This document shows, one piece after another, positions 11,336 to 23,600 of a DNA stretch of 64,000 bases. The stretch is from Undaria pinnatifida (lineage: Eukaryota > Sar > Phaeophyceae > Laminariales > Alariaceae), in contig JABAKD010000012.1 of the NCBI GenBank assembly GCA_012845835.1, positions 806,001 to 870,000 on the forward strand. Reading direction: 5' to 3'. Each line of letters starts with the position of its first letter. The first letter of the stretch is position 1. The notes under the pieces were generated by a model. That model made no database searches and was not told the origin of the DNA. It worked only from the letters and a program-made list of their open reading frames with translations. A program made the translations under genes and the position numbers.

Positions 11336-14029
11336 CGTGCGCATGCGTATTGACAGGTACTACGTACAAAATGTATGTACGTGGTAGCCTTTCTTGGGTG
11401 GCAAGCGGCAGAGTCGGTTCCCGGTTTTTCCAGGAGGGAGTAGTGAGACGTATGCACCAGTATGGACCTGGCACATCGTAGGCTGACTCCCGATTTCATT
11501 TTTTTTTCATGTTTCTGGTGTTGGCATGAAGTACGTCTGCTGTGATATCGTATGCGTATAATAGTTTACCGCCTTTGATTTGTTTGTGTTTTTTCCTTGG
11601 GGTATTCCTCAGCTCCAGAGCGACTGGAGCCTGTCCGGTGACCACGGACTTGATTATGCGAGTTAATGCGAGAACAACAACAACAAGTACTGGTAGAGAT
11701 CTGCGCGACCCGATATAACTGGCAGCGGCAGCAGCAGCGACAGCAACAGCGCTACGTACTACGTCGTACTTTGCCGGAAAAATCACTAGTCTAACTCATT
11801 TACATGCTATGATATTATTAATATGAATCCTACTTTTGCCTTGTACCATCGACCGGTGGGTGATACCACGTCCAGCCTTCACAGCAGCAGTATCTCCTTG
11901 TGTAGACTACTGCTGTACGGGTTACGACCATTGCTTACGATGGGCAAAAAGAGGAAACACTCGTTTGGTTCAATAATCATCATTTTTACTCCCCAACTCG
12001 ACTCGTACATCGGTCAGGTTTTACTGTAGGTTTTATCCTCAACTCAATCGTCTGGACAAGCAAGCCGTGGTCACACGGTAGGGTGTCTTCCCTTTTCCGC
12101 ACTCGTACAGCCGATGCTGGTCGCGCAGCAGAATACGAAGCAAACATCCAAGCACCACGAGATCAGCAGCACAACAGCAGTACCAGGAATGAGGTATGCT
12201 GCTGTAGTACCAGGTAAGGGAAAAGGGATACGGCAGCAGTAGGTATAAGGCCATAAGCCCCGAGCTTGCTTCACGATACAGCAGTACGAGCTACTTCCGA
12301 CAAGCGACCAATAATCCAGGTCCCCCGGCCCAGCAGCCACCCAGACACCCAGACAAATAATTTTATGAAAAAAATTAAAAATTCAAAACTCACAACTCTG
12401 CAGCTCTAGTCTCGTAGACTAAATCAGAAATGTATTGAGGGCTCCTTGTGCATGCATGACTACTGCTGTTCTACTCCTGTTATACCCTCCAAAAGGGAGC
12501 AGGTATACTTTATAGGGCGTTTAGGGGCAATGAACACATAGACACATTTTGGTGTCATTACGACCATGATTGCACGTCATGGTCCTAGTCGCAAGGCATC
12601 GGAGGTAGCCTATCGTAGCATACGTCGTCTACAGCAGAGAGAATGTTGCATGCTTGGCTGGGATTGGAGTCGTGAAAAAAATGAGGAAAATGGCCGACCG
12701 CTTGCCGTGGAAATTTCTGTCGTACTCTCTGTCGTACTCTCGAGTTGCGCTCACCCCCGTGTGGATGTTTCCCAGGCCAGCGAAGGGCATGCCTGCGCCA
12801 GCAGTTCGGATGGAAGCTAAGATCCTGCAGCACACCATGGTATCGCTCTGCCACCCCTGGCTCCACCTCCAAGCGTCCAAGCCTCAACGCATTTTCTTTG
12901 TGAAGCTGCTACTTGGGGGTTTGCACGCCGATCTAGGTGCGTGCCTGTTGCGGGTAACGGGGACCTGAAACGAACGCGGAGAAACGAAAAGTACCGGTAT
13001 CCAAAGTGCCGGTTCGACTACGAGAGGGGTGCGGGGAGGGACAAGCGAGCAAACCCCCGCAGCACGCGCGATGGGAGTATCACACACAGCTTGAAAGCAC
13101 TAGTAGTTTCGACAGTAAATCCTCAATCTCACAGCTGAGGATTAGTCTATATCTATCTATTATTGTGGATAAAAACGAAGAACCAGGCTGACGGGAAATT
13201 CGGTCGTACAAAACACGCGCGGCCGGTGAATCACGCAGCGTGCAAAGATTATTAATAGTACGACCTACACTTAGACTAGTCAAAATTAATCGAAATCACA
13301 GTTGTAAGCATTTTTAATGGTTTTATAAAATAGGAATGCACACTGCATAATACCTGGTACTTGGTACCAAGTAGTCTACATAATATGGCCTTGCATTTGC
13401 GCCGCCTTACGAATATACTCATGGCCGGTGAACGAACCCGCAGAGCAAGACACTGCTGTACCGGGTACGACCATATTGCGGTTCACTGTTACTACTCTGT
13501 ACGTCGTACACCGTCGTGCGCATTCTTCTCGTCTCTGATAAGTGAGCTAATGGCGTCATATCGTCACCATCGTCACCAGCGACATCATCACCAGGTCATC
13601 CAGGCCGCACGGGAGGAAACAAGAAACTGCGTCGTTGTTTTTGCCGGACGAGCACAGTGGACCACTGGCGGCGTGTATTTCCCCTCTGGCGAAGTCTGCA
13701 GGGTAACGCGCTACCCTCCAACGCACCATCATCAGCTGTCTGCAATATGTCTTTGGAGTCATTGGGAGGGGAGGTATATTGTTTTCACTCTTTGGTCCTC
13801 CTGTTTTTGCTGTTTTCGGAGAGGCGTAGACTAGAGAGTTGCCGACCACCGAATGAATGTACGGTTGTTTTTACTGTAATCTGTCAACTTTATTATTTTG
13901 GCGCCATAATAAGCATGTACCGCCCCCGCTAAGTTCCGTCGTATCTCAACCCCGAGGACATAACATGGGATTCCCTTCCTTTCCTCCCCGATGAGGTAAA
14001 CTGCATTCTTTTAGTTTCTTCGTATCGCA

Positions 14030-14345
14030 CGGTGGGGTCATTGTATTGTGACATCTGGCATTCTGGCATTCTTGCGGTGTAGTCTAACGGTCCAGCTTGT
14101 GATGTATCATTGTAATTGCACCCGCCGTAACGTTCCCACGTTATTGTCATGGATAGATGCGATGTATTAACACTGCTAACGCTAACGTGGGGTTGCCGGT
14201 CGTCGCTCTCTTACGATTGCTCCAGTTCATCCTTCACAAGCACAAGTAAATAAGCTCAAACCGTACAACAAGCAAGTGTATACGCACATGTCTGTCTGGA
14301 CGATATCGATCATCTCAAACTGGACTCGAGGGTCTAGAAGGCCGG
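14030..14345 (+). repeat. Diverged direct repeat, unit 1
   Basis: It shares order and wording with 14,880-15,190: ggggtcat, atctggcatt, cgttccca, gtcatggat, gatgcgat, taacact, gtcgct, aactgga-tcga, tctagaag. The intervening 14,460-14,870 carries poly-T and poly-C runs and no gene. Confidence 0.65.
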
Positions 14346-14879
14346 ATCTACATCGGGCCCAAAACCCATGTGGGATCCCTAAGGGATATTTTGTCAAGAG
14401 CACGTTTTGCCTCGATGTGTTGGAAGTAGCAAAGTAGTTGGGCAAGCAAGACTCAATGATATTTCAGAACTGATACAGATATACAAGAATCCAGAGCGTT
14501 TTTGGCCTGTTTGTTTAGCCCTTTTCGCCCTTTTCGAGGGCAACACTCGACTACCTCAAAAGGGAACGTAATTATTTGTCTATCCGCGCCTGATTTAGGT
14601 ACAAATTCTGTTTTTTTTTTTCAAATGTCCGCGAAACCCCAGCCAACGTCGGTAAATACCGTTTCTTCAAACTTGCTGTAATCACGGTAATTTTTGACGC
14701 CAATCGTGTATCCCTCCTAAAAAAAGAAAAACGCCGTACGATCTCAAACCTAGGGACTCAAAATAGAGATCCCCTCTCCCCCCCTAACTCCCCCGTTTCT
14801 GAAACCGGGGATTCAAAACGGGGTTCCCCTCCCCCCCCCCCCCCCCGGCGGTGGTAAACGCCTTGCTACATATTACACG

Positions 14880-15190
14880 ATGGGGTCATATTGCCATGTT
14901 ATTATATCTGGCATTACGTATTCTGCCGTTCTGGCGGTGCAACGGCTCATCTTGATGTATGTACGTACTCGAAGCGTTCCCACTATATCGTCATGGATGC
15001 GATACTATTGTATGCTAACACTATAACACTATTACTATCTTGGCGTCAACGACCGTCGCTTGTGTCGCGACGTTCTAACCCATCATTCACGGCCAAAGGA
15101 GCTCAAGGTCTAAACTTACACTCGAAGGTATGTATGCTTGACGCTCTCCTTCGAACTGGAATCGAAGGCCTAGAAGGGCGGTCCCACGTC
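14880..15190 (+). repeat. Diverged direct repeat, unit 2
   Basis: It is the partner of 14,030-14,345. Only unit 1 is present in the inverted duplication at 32,536 onward. Nothing coding is recognised in either unit. Confidence 0.6.
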
Positions 15191-15670
15191 TGCCAAAAGC
15201 GCAAGCTAAATTTCTGCAAATATTGTATGGGTCGCTAGAGCCGTGACTGTAGAAGCCGCGTGTGTACCCCAAATGGACCCAGTTTGGCTCCGCCAACCAC
15301 AGCGGCTACACCTCCGGCACGTCCTGTTTTGTGGGGACAGCGTGCCTGAAACATTCGCCTATGATGGACTCCGTCGGTATGCCTCCCGTTCCCTCCCCCC
15401 ATGTCCCTCCAAAATTAAATTGCTCACAAATTGGAAAACTAGTAACTAAATGCATCCTCGCCGCTTTTATTTTTTGTTTTTTTTCTCCTGTAGAAGTGGA
15501 TGGGTAAAAACAAAACCTAAGCTCACCACACTTCCACATCGAAATGTGTCGTGTGTCGATTTAACTCGGTTGTATAAACAAAACGGTACCGCCGTGGCTT
15601 ACGGTACGGCACCACGAGAAAGTCAACCCGCCCCGATCCTCGCGCTGGAGTATCAGGTGCGGTGGAGATA

Positions 15671-15701
15671 ACCACCCGGGGAGGGAAGCTCCCCGGGTGG
15701 T
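15671..15701. other. Perfect 13-bp-stem hairpin
   Basis: ACCACCCGGGGAG, a 5-base loop (GGAAG), then the exact complement. It lies in the otherwise featureless 15,200-15,830 stretch. It is GC-rich with no trailing U-run, so it is not a bacterial-type terminator. Confidence 0.8.
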
Positions 15702-15839
15702 GTGGGACTTGCGCGAGCTCACCCACTAACAAAAACCCGGCCTACGCCGCCAATCTGCCGTGCCCCCTACACGGCCAACGTAAAGTCGTTACCGAAAACT
15801 CTCCCCACCAGGACCTCTCGGGAGCCCTCAGAATGAGCA

Positions 15840-15965
15840 CTGTGCCGGTGGTACCGGTGCATTCTTCACAAAAAAACTTACAGTCGTCAAATTTAAAATT
15901 GGCGCTCCAGACTCCTGATACCATGATCTTGCCCTCCAAAGAAAAATAAACACTCTGCCGTCCGG
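15840..15965. other. Single-copy ancestor of the palindrome hinge unit
   Basis: It contains accggtgcattcttcac, aaaaaacttacagtcgtc, a ggcgctccagactcctg segment and ccatgatcttgccctcc, just downstream of the kinase stop. The same unit, amplified in alternating orientation, makes up the hinge at 49,480-50,000. Confidence 0.8.
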
Positions 15966-16200
15966 GACGGACATGAGCCCGGCATGAGAAGGCCTCGATT
16001 CTTCACCTCCGTATGTCTCAATAGCGCACCACCCGCGCGCGGTGCCCCACCTTGCCACCATCCTGCCTCCACCACAGGCCACACCGGATGGATTCCCGGT
16101 GCCCCCCCCGTCCGCCTGGAAAATGACCGACAGGGTGATCAGAACCGCGCGTGTCGCGGCGCTCCCTGCGTCGACGTTCGCGCGAAAGTCCGCACGGGCC

Positions 16201-17625
16201 TCAAGAAGGCATGGAAATCCTGGCGGGAGGTGCCGCCGGGGATACGGGAGCATTGTCGGCGTCACCGGAGGAGCCGATATCGAAACCGCGTGCAAGCACC
16301 TGCGCAAAGGTGAGGGGCGTGTCGAGGCCACCCACCGCCCGAGGGCGGATTGCTACCGGGGGAGAGGGCGTTGCAACGTTGTCGGCGGGTGTGGATGTGC
16401 CGAAACCGCGTGCCAGCACCTGCGCAAAGTTGAGAGGCGTGTCAAGGCCGTCCACCACCCGAGAGCGGGTTGATGCCGGGGGTGAGGGCGTGGCAACGTT
16501 GTCGGCGGGTGGAGACAAGCTGAAACCGCGAGCAAGCAGTTCTGCGAAGGTGAGCTGCGTGCCGGGTGCATCTATCACCTCCACCTCCCGCTCTTCTTGG
16601 GCGTGCCCTCCCCCGGACCCTTCCGCACCACCACCACCACCGCTACCGCCATCGACATCGCCACCTCCACGGCCGCGGTAGACCTGCTCGGCATGGGGTC
16701 CCGAAACGACGGGGGGAGGGGCGTCCTCTCCTCCAAAGCTCCGTCCCAGGGAGAACAACGTGTTGGCCAGCCGGTTGGCCAGCGCCACGGGAACCACACC
16801 GGGAAACGGTGGGGGGAGAGGGTCCACCCCCCCGGCGATCTCTTCGATGGGGGCAACGGCCACATTTGCACGGTCCGCTTCAGCAAAGTGGCCTGCAGCA
16901 GCTGGCAGTGCTACGCCATCTCCTGCCTCAACAGCCCCAGTCCCCCGAGGCACATCAACGGCCGCAACGTCGATCCCCCCCCCCCCGTGCAGTGCAGCGA
17001 CGGGGAGGGGCGCGAGGTCAACCCACTCCATGGACGGCACGTGCTGGGCCCCGTCTTCCGGCTCCTCCTCCGCGGGTTGTCCCACCAAGAGGAAGTGGGA
17101 AGAGCGTCGTCCCTCTCCAGCCAAGATTCCTCCCGAGGTGTCCCCACCGCGACCGGCGCTGGGGCTAGCTCCAGCAACGAGTGCTGCTGCCGACAACCCG
17201 GACGAAGCAGCGACGGTGACCGTAGAACCCGTCCCTGTTGTGTTGCCAGCCAGGGGAATCAAACCCTCGCCCCCGCCGTCGTCACCGCCCACGATGGCGG
17301 CCACTTCCGGTGCAGGAAGGTCGACCCCAGGGAAGGGAGCAATCTCAGGCGGGGGAGCAATCTCAGGCGGGGGAGCGATCTCAGGTGGAAGAGCGAGCCC
17401 AGGCGGGGGAGCGAGCCCGGGCGGGGGGGCGAACACGGGAGGGGGGCTGATCCCAGGCGGGGCGGCGATCCCGGGCGGAGCGGCGATCCCAAGCGGGGGA
17501 GCAATGAGCGCTTTCTCGAGGGCGGCCGTCTTCGACGCCAAGTCGCGAAGGATTTCGGTCATTGTCGACATTTTAGGTCGTTCGTTGGGGTTGCAGGATA
17601 CCGCCTGTTCGAGTACCTCGCACAG
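16201..17625 (-). CDS. Kinase exon 12: subdomain XI plus Pro/Gly-rich repeat tail
   Basis: It starts after acceptor cgtttcttcag with LCEVLEQAVSCNPNERPKM, which carries the invariant subdomain XI Arg. A Pro-rich run of short PPG/PPE units follows (DNA 17,340-17,510), then a Gly/Ala-rich section and three 40-residue repeats with core DTPLxFAQVLARGF. TGA lies at 16,203-16,201. Other frames across this exon are also open because the DNA is GC-rich and repetitive; splice and kinase homology choose this frame. Confidence 0.85.
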   Translation of the reverse strand: MCEVLEQAVSCNPNERPKMSTMTEILRDLASKTAALEKALIAPPLGIAAPPGIAAPPGISPPPVFAPPPGLAPPPGLALPPEIAPPPEIAPPPEIAPFPGVDLPAPEVAAIVGGDDGGGEGLIPLAGNTTGTGSTVTVAASSGLSAAALVAGASPSAGRGGDTSGGILAGEGRRSSHFLLVGQPAEEEPEDGAQHVPSMEWVDLAPLPVAALHGGGGIDVAAVDVPRGTGAVEAGDGVALPAAAGHFAEADRANVAVAPIEEIAGGVDPLPPPFPGVVPVALANRLANTLFSLGRSFGGEDAPPPVVSGPHAEQVYRGRGGGDVDGGSGGGGGAEGSGGGHAQEEREVEVIDAPGTQLTFAELLARGFSLSPPADNVATPSPPASTRSRVVDGLDTPLNFAQVLARGFGTSTPADNVATPSPPVAIRPRAVGGLDTPLTFAQVLARGFDIGSSGDADNAPVSPAAPPARISMPS

Positions 17626-20600
17626 CTGAAGAAACGGGGAACATTGCATATGGCAAAGGTGGGAAGGCGAAGCGGTCGAGAGTACTGGGTTAACTAACTT
17701 TGCTGCGGTTGCTGAGGAACGTACCCTCGTTAACGTTCTGGCGGTCGATCAAAGAAGCATGAAGCAGACGAGGGGGTTCTGAATGCGTACGTACTGGAGT
17801 TTCGTGGTGGAGCACAAAGCAAATCATTGCACGGAAAACTCTACTGCCCTGTGCCCTGCTAATCGTTGGTATAGACTAAGGCTGGCTATCTTATGTGTAT
17901 AATACTGATATGTGATTGCGCTCATTTTCAGACCGTGGTTGACGTCTGTTGAATTGCATGCTGACATTTTCCCCTGTCCCCTAGGAACTCGGTTTTTGGG
18001 GCTTGGAACATCAGGTTTAGCGCTGGTGTTGTGAATTTCACAACAACAGCAAATCACACTGACCGGTAGCACCTTTTGATAAAATGGATTGTTTTCGATG
18101 GGTCGCGAAAAGTGGACTTGTTTTACGTGTAAATTGCGCGGATTTTGGCCTTCATTTTTCCGTGCATTTTGGCAGGTATTCATCAGAAACATCGCAAAGC
18201 GCTATCGTTTATCTTGGCATGAACAACGTCCCTGCTAAAGGGTAGTTTCCTATTCTACTCAACACGGTGCAACGGTGGTTCGAATGTCAAGGAAAAACTG
18301 CAACAAAAAAAAATTCGGACATGCTAGAACGGTTTGGGCAGTTTTGACAAGAAGTAGCTCCAAAACGAGATAAAAATATTTTGCTCAACTATGCCTAATT
18401 CGATCGTTTTGAACGGCATTCGGTCGCTGAACAACGTTTTTTCGTCACCCATAACCACTGAAGTAAGGGTACCAAGTGCGTCGCTTTCAGGATAAGAACA
18501 TTACACCAATGACAGTTGCCGTGGTATTGAGGGTAAATAGGAATCAGCAAAAAAAACATGCGACCTTTTGTTTCTAGTTCGTTGCCCTTCTTGTTTCTGT
18601 GTGCGAAACGCCTCATCAAACAACGCAAACGTGGCCTCGCGATGTACGACTAACAGGCCAGATAAGAAAGCCAAAACCTTGCCCATGACTCTTTTTCCTG
18701 TTCATACTCCGAGCTTGGCTACCCATGCTGCTGCTGATGGTGATGACGATACACAATACCTAGTAGACGACAGAGTGCATCACACTATTGACGGGGTACA
18801 TACGCTCGCAAGCACCAATCACCACCACGAATTGATGCGGCAGAAACTCACGTTCGACATATCTGACTGGGGCAGATTCGCGTTGAAGTTAACTGCCTTG
18901 AGGAAGATCCGGGGGAGGCTTCCATCGTTCATGGTACGCAAGATGACCTCGTCCTGGACACACATTAAAAAAATGCGACAAATAGCAGGGTGTACATTGC
19001 CGCAAGCACGCATCAGGACCGCCGCACAGTATATGCTGACTATATAGGTCAGCGCGCGACAGTCAACCCGACACATATTGGACAGTGTTAGGGATTATAT
19101 CTCCTTCAGAAGTGCACCCAAGTTTTAGGATCGAAAACTGCTTAGAATGAGTATGGAACAGCGTTTGCAGTTTTAAAGGGGTTACTTTACGAACAGAACG
19201 GTACGCACGTAACGCGCGATGTATACACGTAGCAAAAGTTGGGGTGCTCTTGAGGAACGGCCGGCGCTACGTACCCAAATACAAAAAATGCTGAATTGAA
19301 CGAGCACAAAGTGCTGTATAAAAGAAACCTTGCCCACTTCGGTCGAGCGCGCGCGTGAAGGATATCGTTGAGGCACGCCAGGATCGTCAACCATGGCGAG
19401 TATCGTACTCACTCGGAGTTGGTGCTGATCACCCCCTGCGACTTGCAGAACGCGGAGGCGTGCTTGCTCTTCCGCCGTCATCAGAATCTGGAGTGTGGGG
19501 CGAACAAGCCGTCCGGGGTGAACAAGCGAACCATTTTCCGAGAGGAGGAGGGGAAATCACGGTTTTTTGCTGATTTGGCTGGCTGACTGACTGACGTTGA
19601 AGTGGTAAGAGGGTGTGAAAATACCTACTGGTACATGAAAGGCTGCAGGCCATTTTCTGAGGAAACGCGGCCAATTTTGCATTATGAGCCCCACCACCCT
19701 TGTTGCAGTGCGCGGCTGCCTCTCCTGCCTCACAGCCCGACCGACGCCCCCGCCAAAGCACGGGCATGCCCCTTACCTTGTTGCCGAACATGCTGACATA
19801 ATCGAGCTTCAATGTAGCGTGGGCCACCAGGAAACAGATGTCGACCCCAACCGCGAATGTGTCTTGATCGGGTGCTGCTAGCACTGCGCCGACGACGTTC
19901 TCCGGAGGTGCCCATCCCATGGTGCCCGTTTTGGTAGCTCTCGCTTCGCCCAGACCTGTTTTGTTCGCGTCGAGGACAAGAGTGTTGCGGCTGTGGGTCA
20001 GGCTGTGTATTAATTTTGATAGGATCTCGGGGTGCAGAGGACGACGAAAAACCGCGCATTGTGTGGTTTCCGCCCTCAAAGCGATATCCGTGTGGTGGTG
20101 TTGTAACGCAGGCAGGTGTGTGCCTTGTGGGGTGTTATCGAGACCATATTTCCGCTGCTGCAGTGTCGATACGGTGCGTTGGAAATAACACTGGGTATAA
20201 CACAGGCAGAAATAGGCAAGAGCTAGCGGGAAACGGCAACGACAACGAGTCCGAGCGAGCGAAGAACCAGCGATACTAGTGCTACTGTAAAGAGGGAGCC
20301 ATATGATCGTGCGCAGCAACAGTACTAAACAACAAGCGAAAACGGCATCCGCGCAGAGGAGGGGGAAATTGTGTCGATGGTACGTGGCGCTAGCAATAAC
20401 GACCGGATTTGGCGCCCTGAAGATGGGTGTGTACGTACTGGTGTATTCACCTGAATAGTTTGTATTGATCACGCGCCGTTCTCCTGCGAGCACGGTTCGA
20501 GACTACCGAAACCCACCCTTGTACGGGTCGCTGCTAACGACAACGCTACCAATTTCACTTGAACCAGAATTGGACGACACCTTCTTATTATGGAGAATAA

Positions 20601-23600
20601 TGGCACGACGTGCGAAATGTCTAACAAGCAATGTACCGATAATAACGCCGACATCAAAGTGTCATGAGATATGCACGAATGTCACAGGCTATCGTAACGG
20701 TTTCGCCAGTTGGTGACAAAATATTAAAGTAAAAATAAAAATGGAGAAACACACCCAAACTTTTGTCATGTGAGACACCCGTTGGAACAACCTCTGATGC
20801 GTGCCGAATTCGACCGGGAAAAGGCAACGCTCCACAAGAAACGCCTTCCAACCGCGAGAAAACTGTGATTATGTCGTTTGTTTTTCAGCAAGAAGTTATC
20901 CTACTCTGGATTCAAGTATGGCAATCTTACCCCCCGAGACGAGGGTGGAGTACGTACATGACATGTAGAGCAATCGGGTTGAAATCGCCGCGGTTTTCGC
21001 GTGTGTACGCGTGTTTTTGTTTCCTTCACGACCCTCTTTCGACCTGCATCCCCTCTTTAGACCAAACTACCTGAAGATAGGGATAATTCTACTTTTAGCA
21101 AGAGTTTTTTATGAACTTGTTGTCCCCGAAAAATCCATTTTTGATGCAATACTTGTAGTCTAGATCAATCGTTCAAGGCGCGGGGACATCCCGCGTGATT
21201 CCTGTTTTTCCTTCTTGAACTTCCGCCTTCATTCACCCCCGAACCCCGACTCACCGCACCACAGTCCCGGGTCCGTCACCTTGGCCACGAATCCTCCAGG
21301 GCCCTCGGAGCGGCAAATGAGGGTGTTCTCGACCTTTACATCACAATGTATGAGCCCTTCCTTGTGCATGAAAGAGAGACCCTCAGTGGCGTCCGCCTCA
21401 AAGCTGGCCACACGCAGCACAACACCAAGAAGAACAATACAAGATCAAGAGAGAACGGCGCAAATAAAAAAAAACAAGATATCGTCAGGAAATCTGGGCG
21501 CGAACCGGCGAAGCATTGGAGAACGACCTCGACCTGGCGAACCGCATCGAGCAGCCTTTCTGTTCAACAATATTTCTATCGAATCGATCCATAATCATTG
21601 CAACGACCAACGACACCGCATGTGCACACGTGCTGTGGGGTGTGCTCACCCAAGCTGTTGAGACAGCGTGAACATGATGTTACTTGTTCCCGCGGAGGCC
21701 TGGTACAGGTCGGAAACAGCGATTTCCATTAAAAGGCCCTCTTCCCCCGCGATATCGCTCAAGCAGTCGACATCGATAATCTTCTCGTGTTTCGGCAAGC
21801 TGAGATAGGTGTGAGGGGCACAAGGGGCGCGGAGGGGGTGTAATGGCGTCATTCGGAAGGGGGGGGCGGACGTGGCAGAAGGCGAGAGCTACCTCGGACG
21901 CCCGTGCGTGTGATCATCAAGCGGCCGACACCGCCAGGTACACACCCACACGCAGTAGTAACACCTACCAGAGTATACCAGGTATGTTATAGCAAGCTAT
22001 CATTCACGAGTCCCTGTGCGGCTTCGAACACTACCGCCTCGGTATATACGCGTGGCGACTCGCTGCCGACACGCGCACGCCTAACGTCTGTGACTAAAAA
22101 TTCTCGAGCATTAGGCTGATCGCATGACGGGATGAAGGATGGGAGGACTCACATGGCGTACGCGGCAAGCTCGCGCACCAGGCAGTATGCCGAGTTTCCC
22201 TGGTACAAGAGTGAAAAGAACGGGTCTCGTGATGTCGGCAAGGCTGAAACGTTCATGTACGTGAGCGAATGGAAACGAAAAGTGTCGCCATGTTCACAGC
22301 CGCAGCAGCAGCAGCAGCAATTTTTACGTGTTATACCCCGCCGGGGAAGCAGGCTCGCTAACAAACAATGCCGTCGACGTCCGACAAAGCACCAAGATGC
22401 ACATGGTAATATCGTGTAGCAGTCGAAGACCGCTAGAATTTCGTTTTTTGTTCCGTTAATTCGTTTGCACTACGATTTGTCGCGTTCGCGCTACATTGAA
22501 GCCGCCACAAAACGATCGCGGGTGGGCGATAGTTAAGTGCTGACAAAGTTTGTTTTGTCTTGTAACCACGGACCATATTATGGCGATGGGTTAATGCGGG
22601 GACACCACCACCACCACTACCACCAACAACGACAACAACAACTTCATGCGCTATATTTCCCCATTGCTATGACATGCATATCGGTCTCAATTAACACTTT
22701 ACGGCCCAACCTTACGTAGCGACACAAGTTCACAGAAAACCAACTTCCATCAGACACTGGACAGTCCATTTCTTGCAGCCAGCACACCTCACCTCTTTGG
22801 CCTTTTTTATAGCATACTTTCTGCCCGTCGTTTTGCAGGTCACGCGGTGCACAGCGCCGTACCCTCCCTGCCCCAGGATGACTGGGTTCTCGAAGCGCTG
22901 CTCCAAGTTCACGAGGCCATTCGCGGCAAGCTCTCGCTTGCACGCACAATCACCCATCTTCTTGGCGATGAAGATTTGGCGCAAATCGCCGGGCAACCAT
23001 AGCGCGCATATGATCGCTTGACGGGGAGGTCCCACCGCAGTTCCTCCTGGAAGAAGACGAGCTAGAGCTTCGTCGCCTCTAACCGGCTGTAGAGAGGAAG
23101 GGAGGCGCGCGTTGGGAACGCGATATGGTTAACCTTGACCGCGTGCCAAGTTTGGTTTTCGACAAGGACAAACAACTGTTCTTGCACGCCCCCCCCCTCC
23201 CCCGCGTCTAGGAGTGGCCGTGCGTGCGTCGGTGCCGCCGTCGTTATGCTATCAGTTTTCAGGGGTGCGCTATTTCGACCCCGATCGAGGAAGAAGCGGT
23301 GAAGTTCGACAAATACCTCCCTGCTGCGTGTCGCGTATTGTCTGATGTCAACCAAAACCTTAGTGTATCGGGACCGAGTGATGTTGCCCTAGTGATCAAC
23401 CAACCGCGGCGCTGAAAGGGAGATTATCATCTAAAAAGCAGCAGTAAGCACACCAAGATTTAAGCAAAGGTAGGTCTATACACCCGTCTCGCGCACCTCG
23501 TTTGCCCAGGCGTTTGCGTTAATCCGCTCTTTCATCAACTTATCCGTAAGGCGCTTCAGCCCGGCGTTGCGCTCCTAGCTCGCGGAGACGGAAACGTGAA

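Larger units (their letters stand above)
8240..14820. repeat. Segmental duplication block (left copy)
   Basis: It is repeated inverted at 32,536-40,003; parts recur again at 58,986-60,318 (inverted) and 60,318-64,000 (direct). No gene is supported. It holds CTG/CAG tracts, a G-rich tandem duplication, one Rep-A copy, a polypyrimidine tract and many micro-insertion sites. Confidence 0.85.
15840..19240. repeat. Segmental duplication block covering the 3' end of the kinase gene
   Basis: It is repeated at 46,310-49,560 (inverted) and 49,922-53,172 (direct). Both arm copies lack about 145 bp present here at 18,197-18,340. The break at 19,240 falls inside the intron between exons 10 and 11, which is why the copies are truncated. 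Confidence 0.9.

Noticed and set aside
16597-17697. 366-residue ORF on the plus strand across the last kinase exon (also mirrored in the arms)
   Set aside because: It is antisense to a splice- and homology-supported exon; it stays open because the DNA is GC-rich and repetitive.
18568-19047. 159-residue plus-strand ORF, also in both arms
   Set aside because: It overlaps kinase exon 11 on the opposite strand; the minus strand has clean splice sites and kinase-like sequence, the plus strand nothing recognisable.
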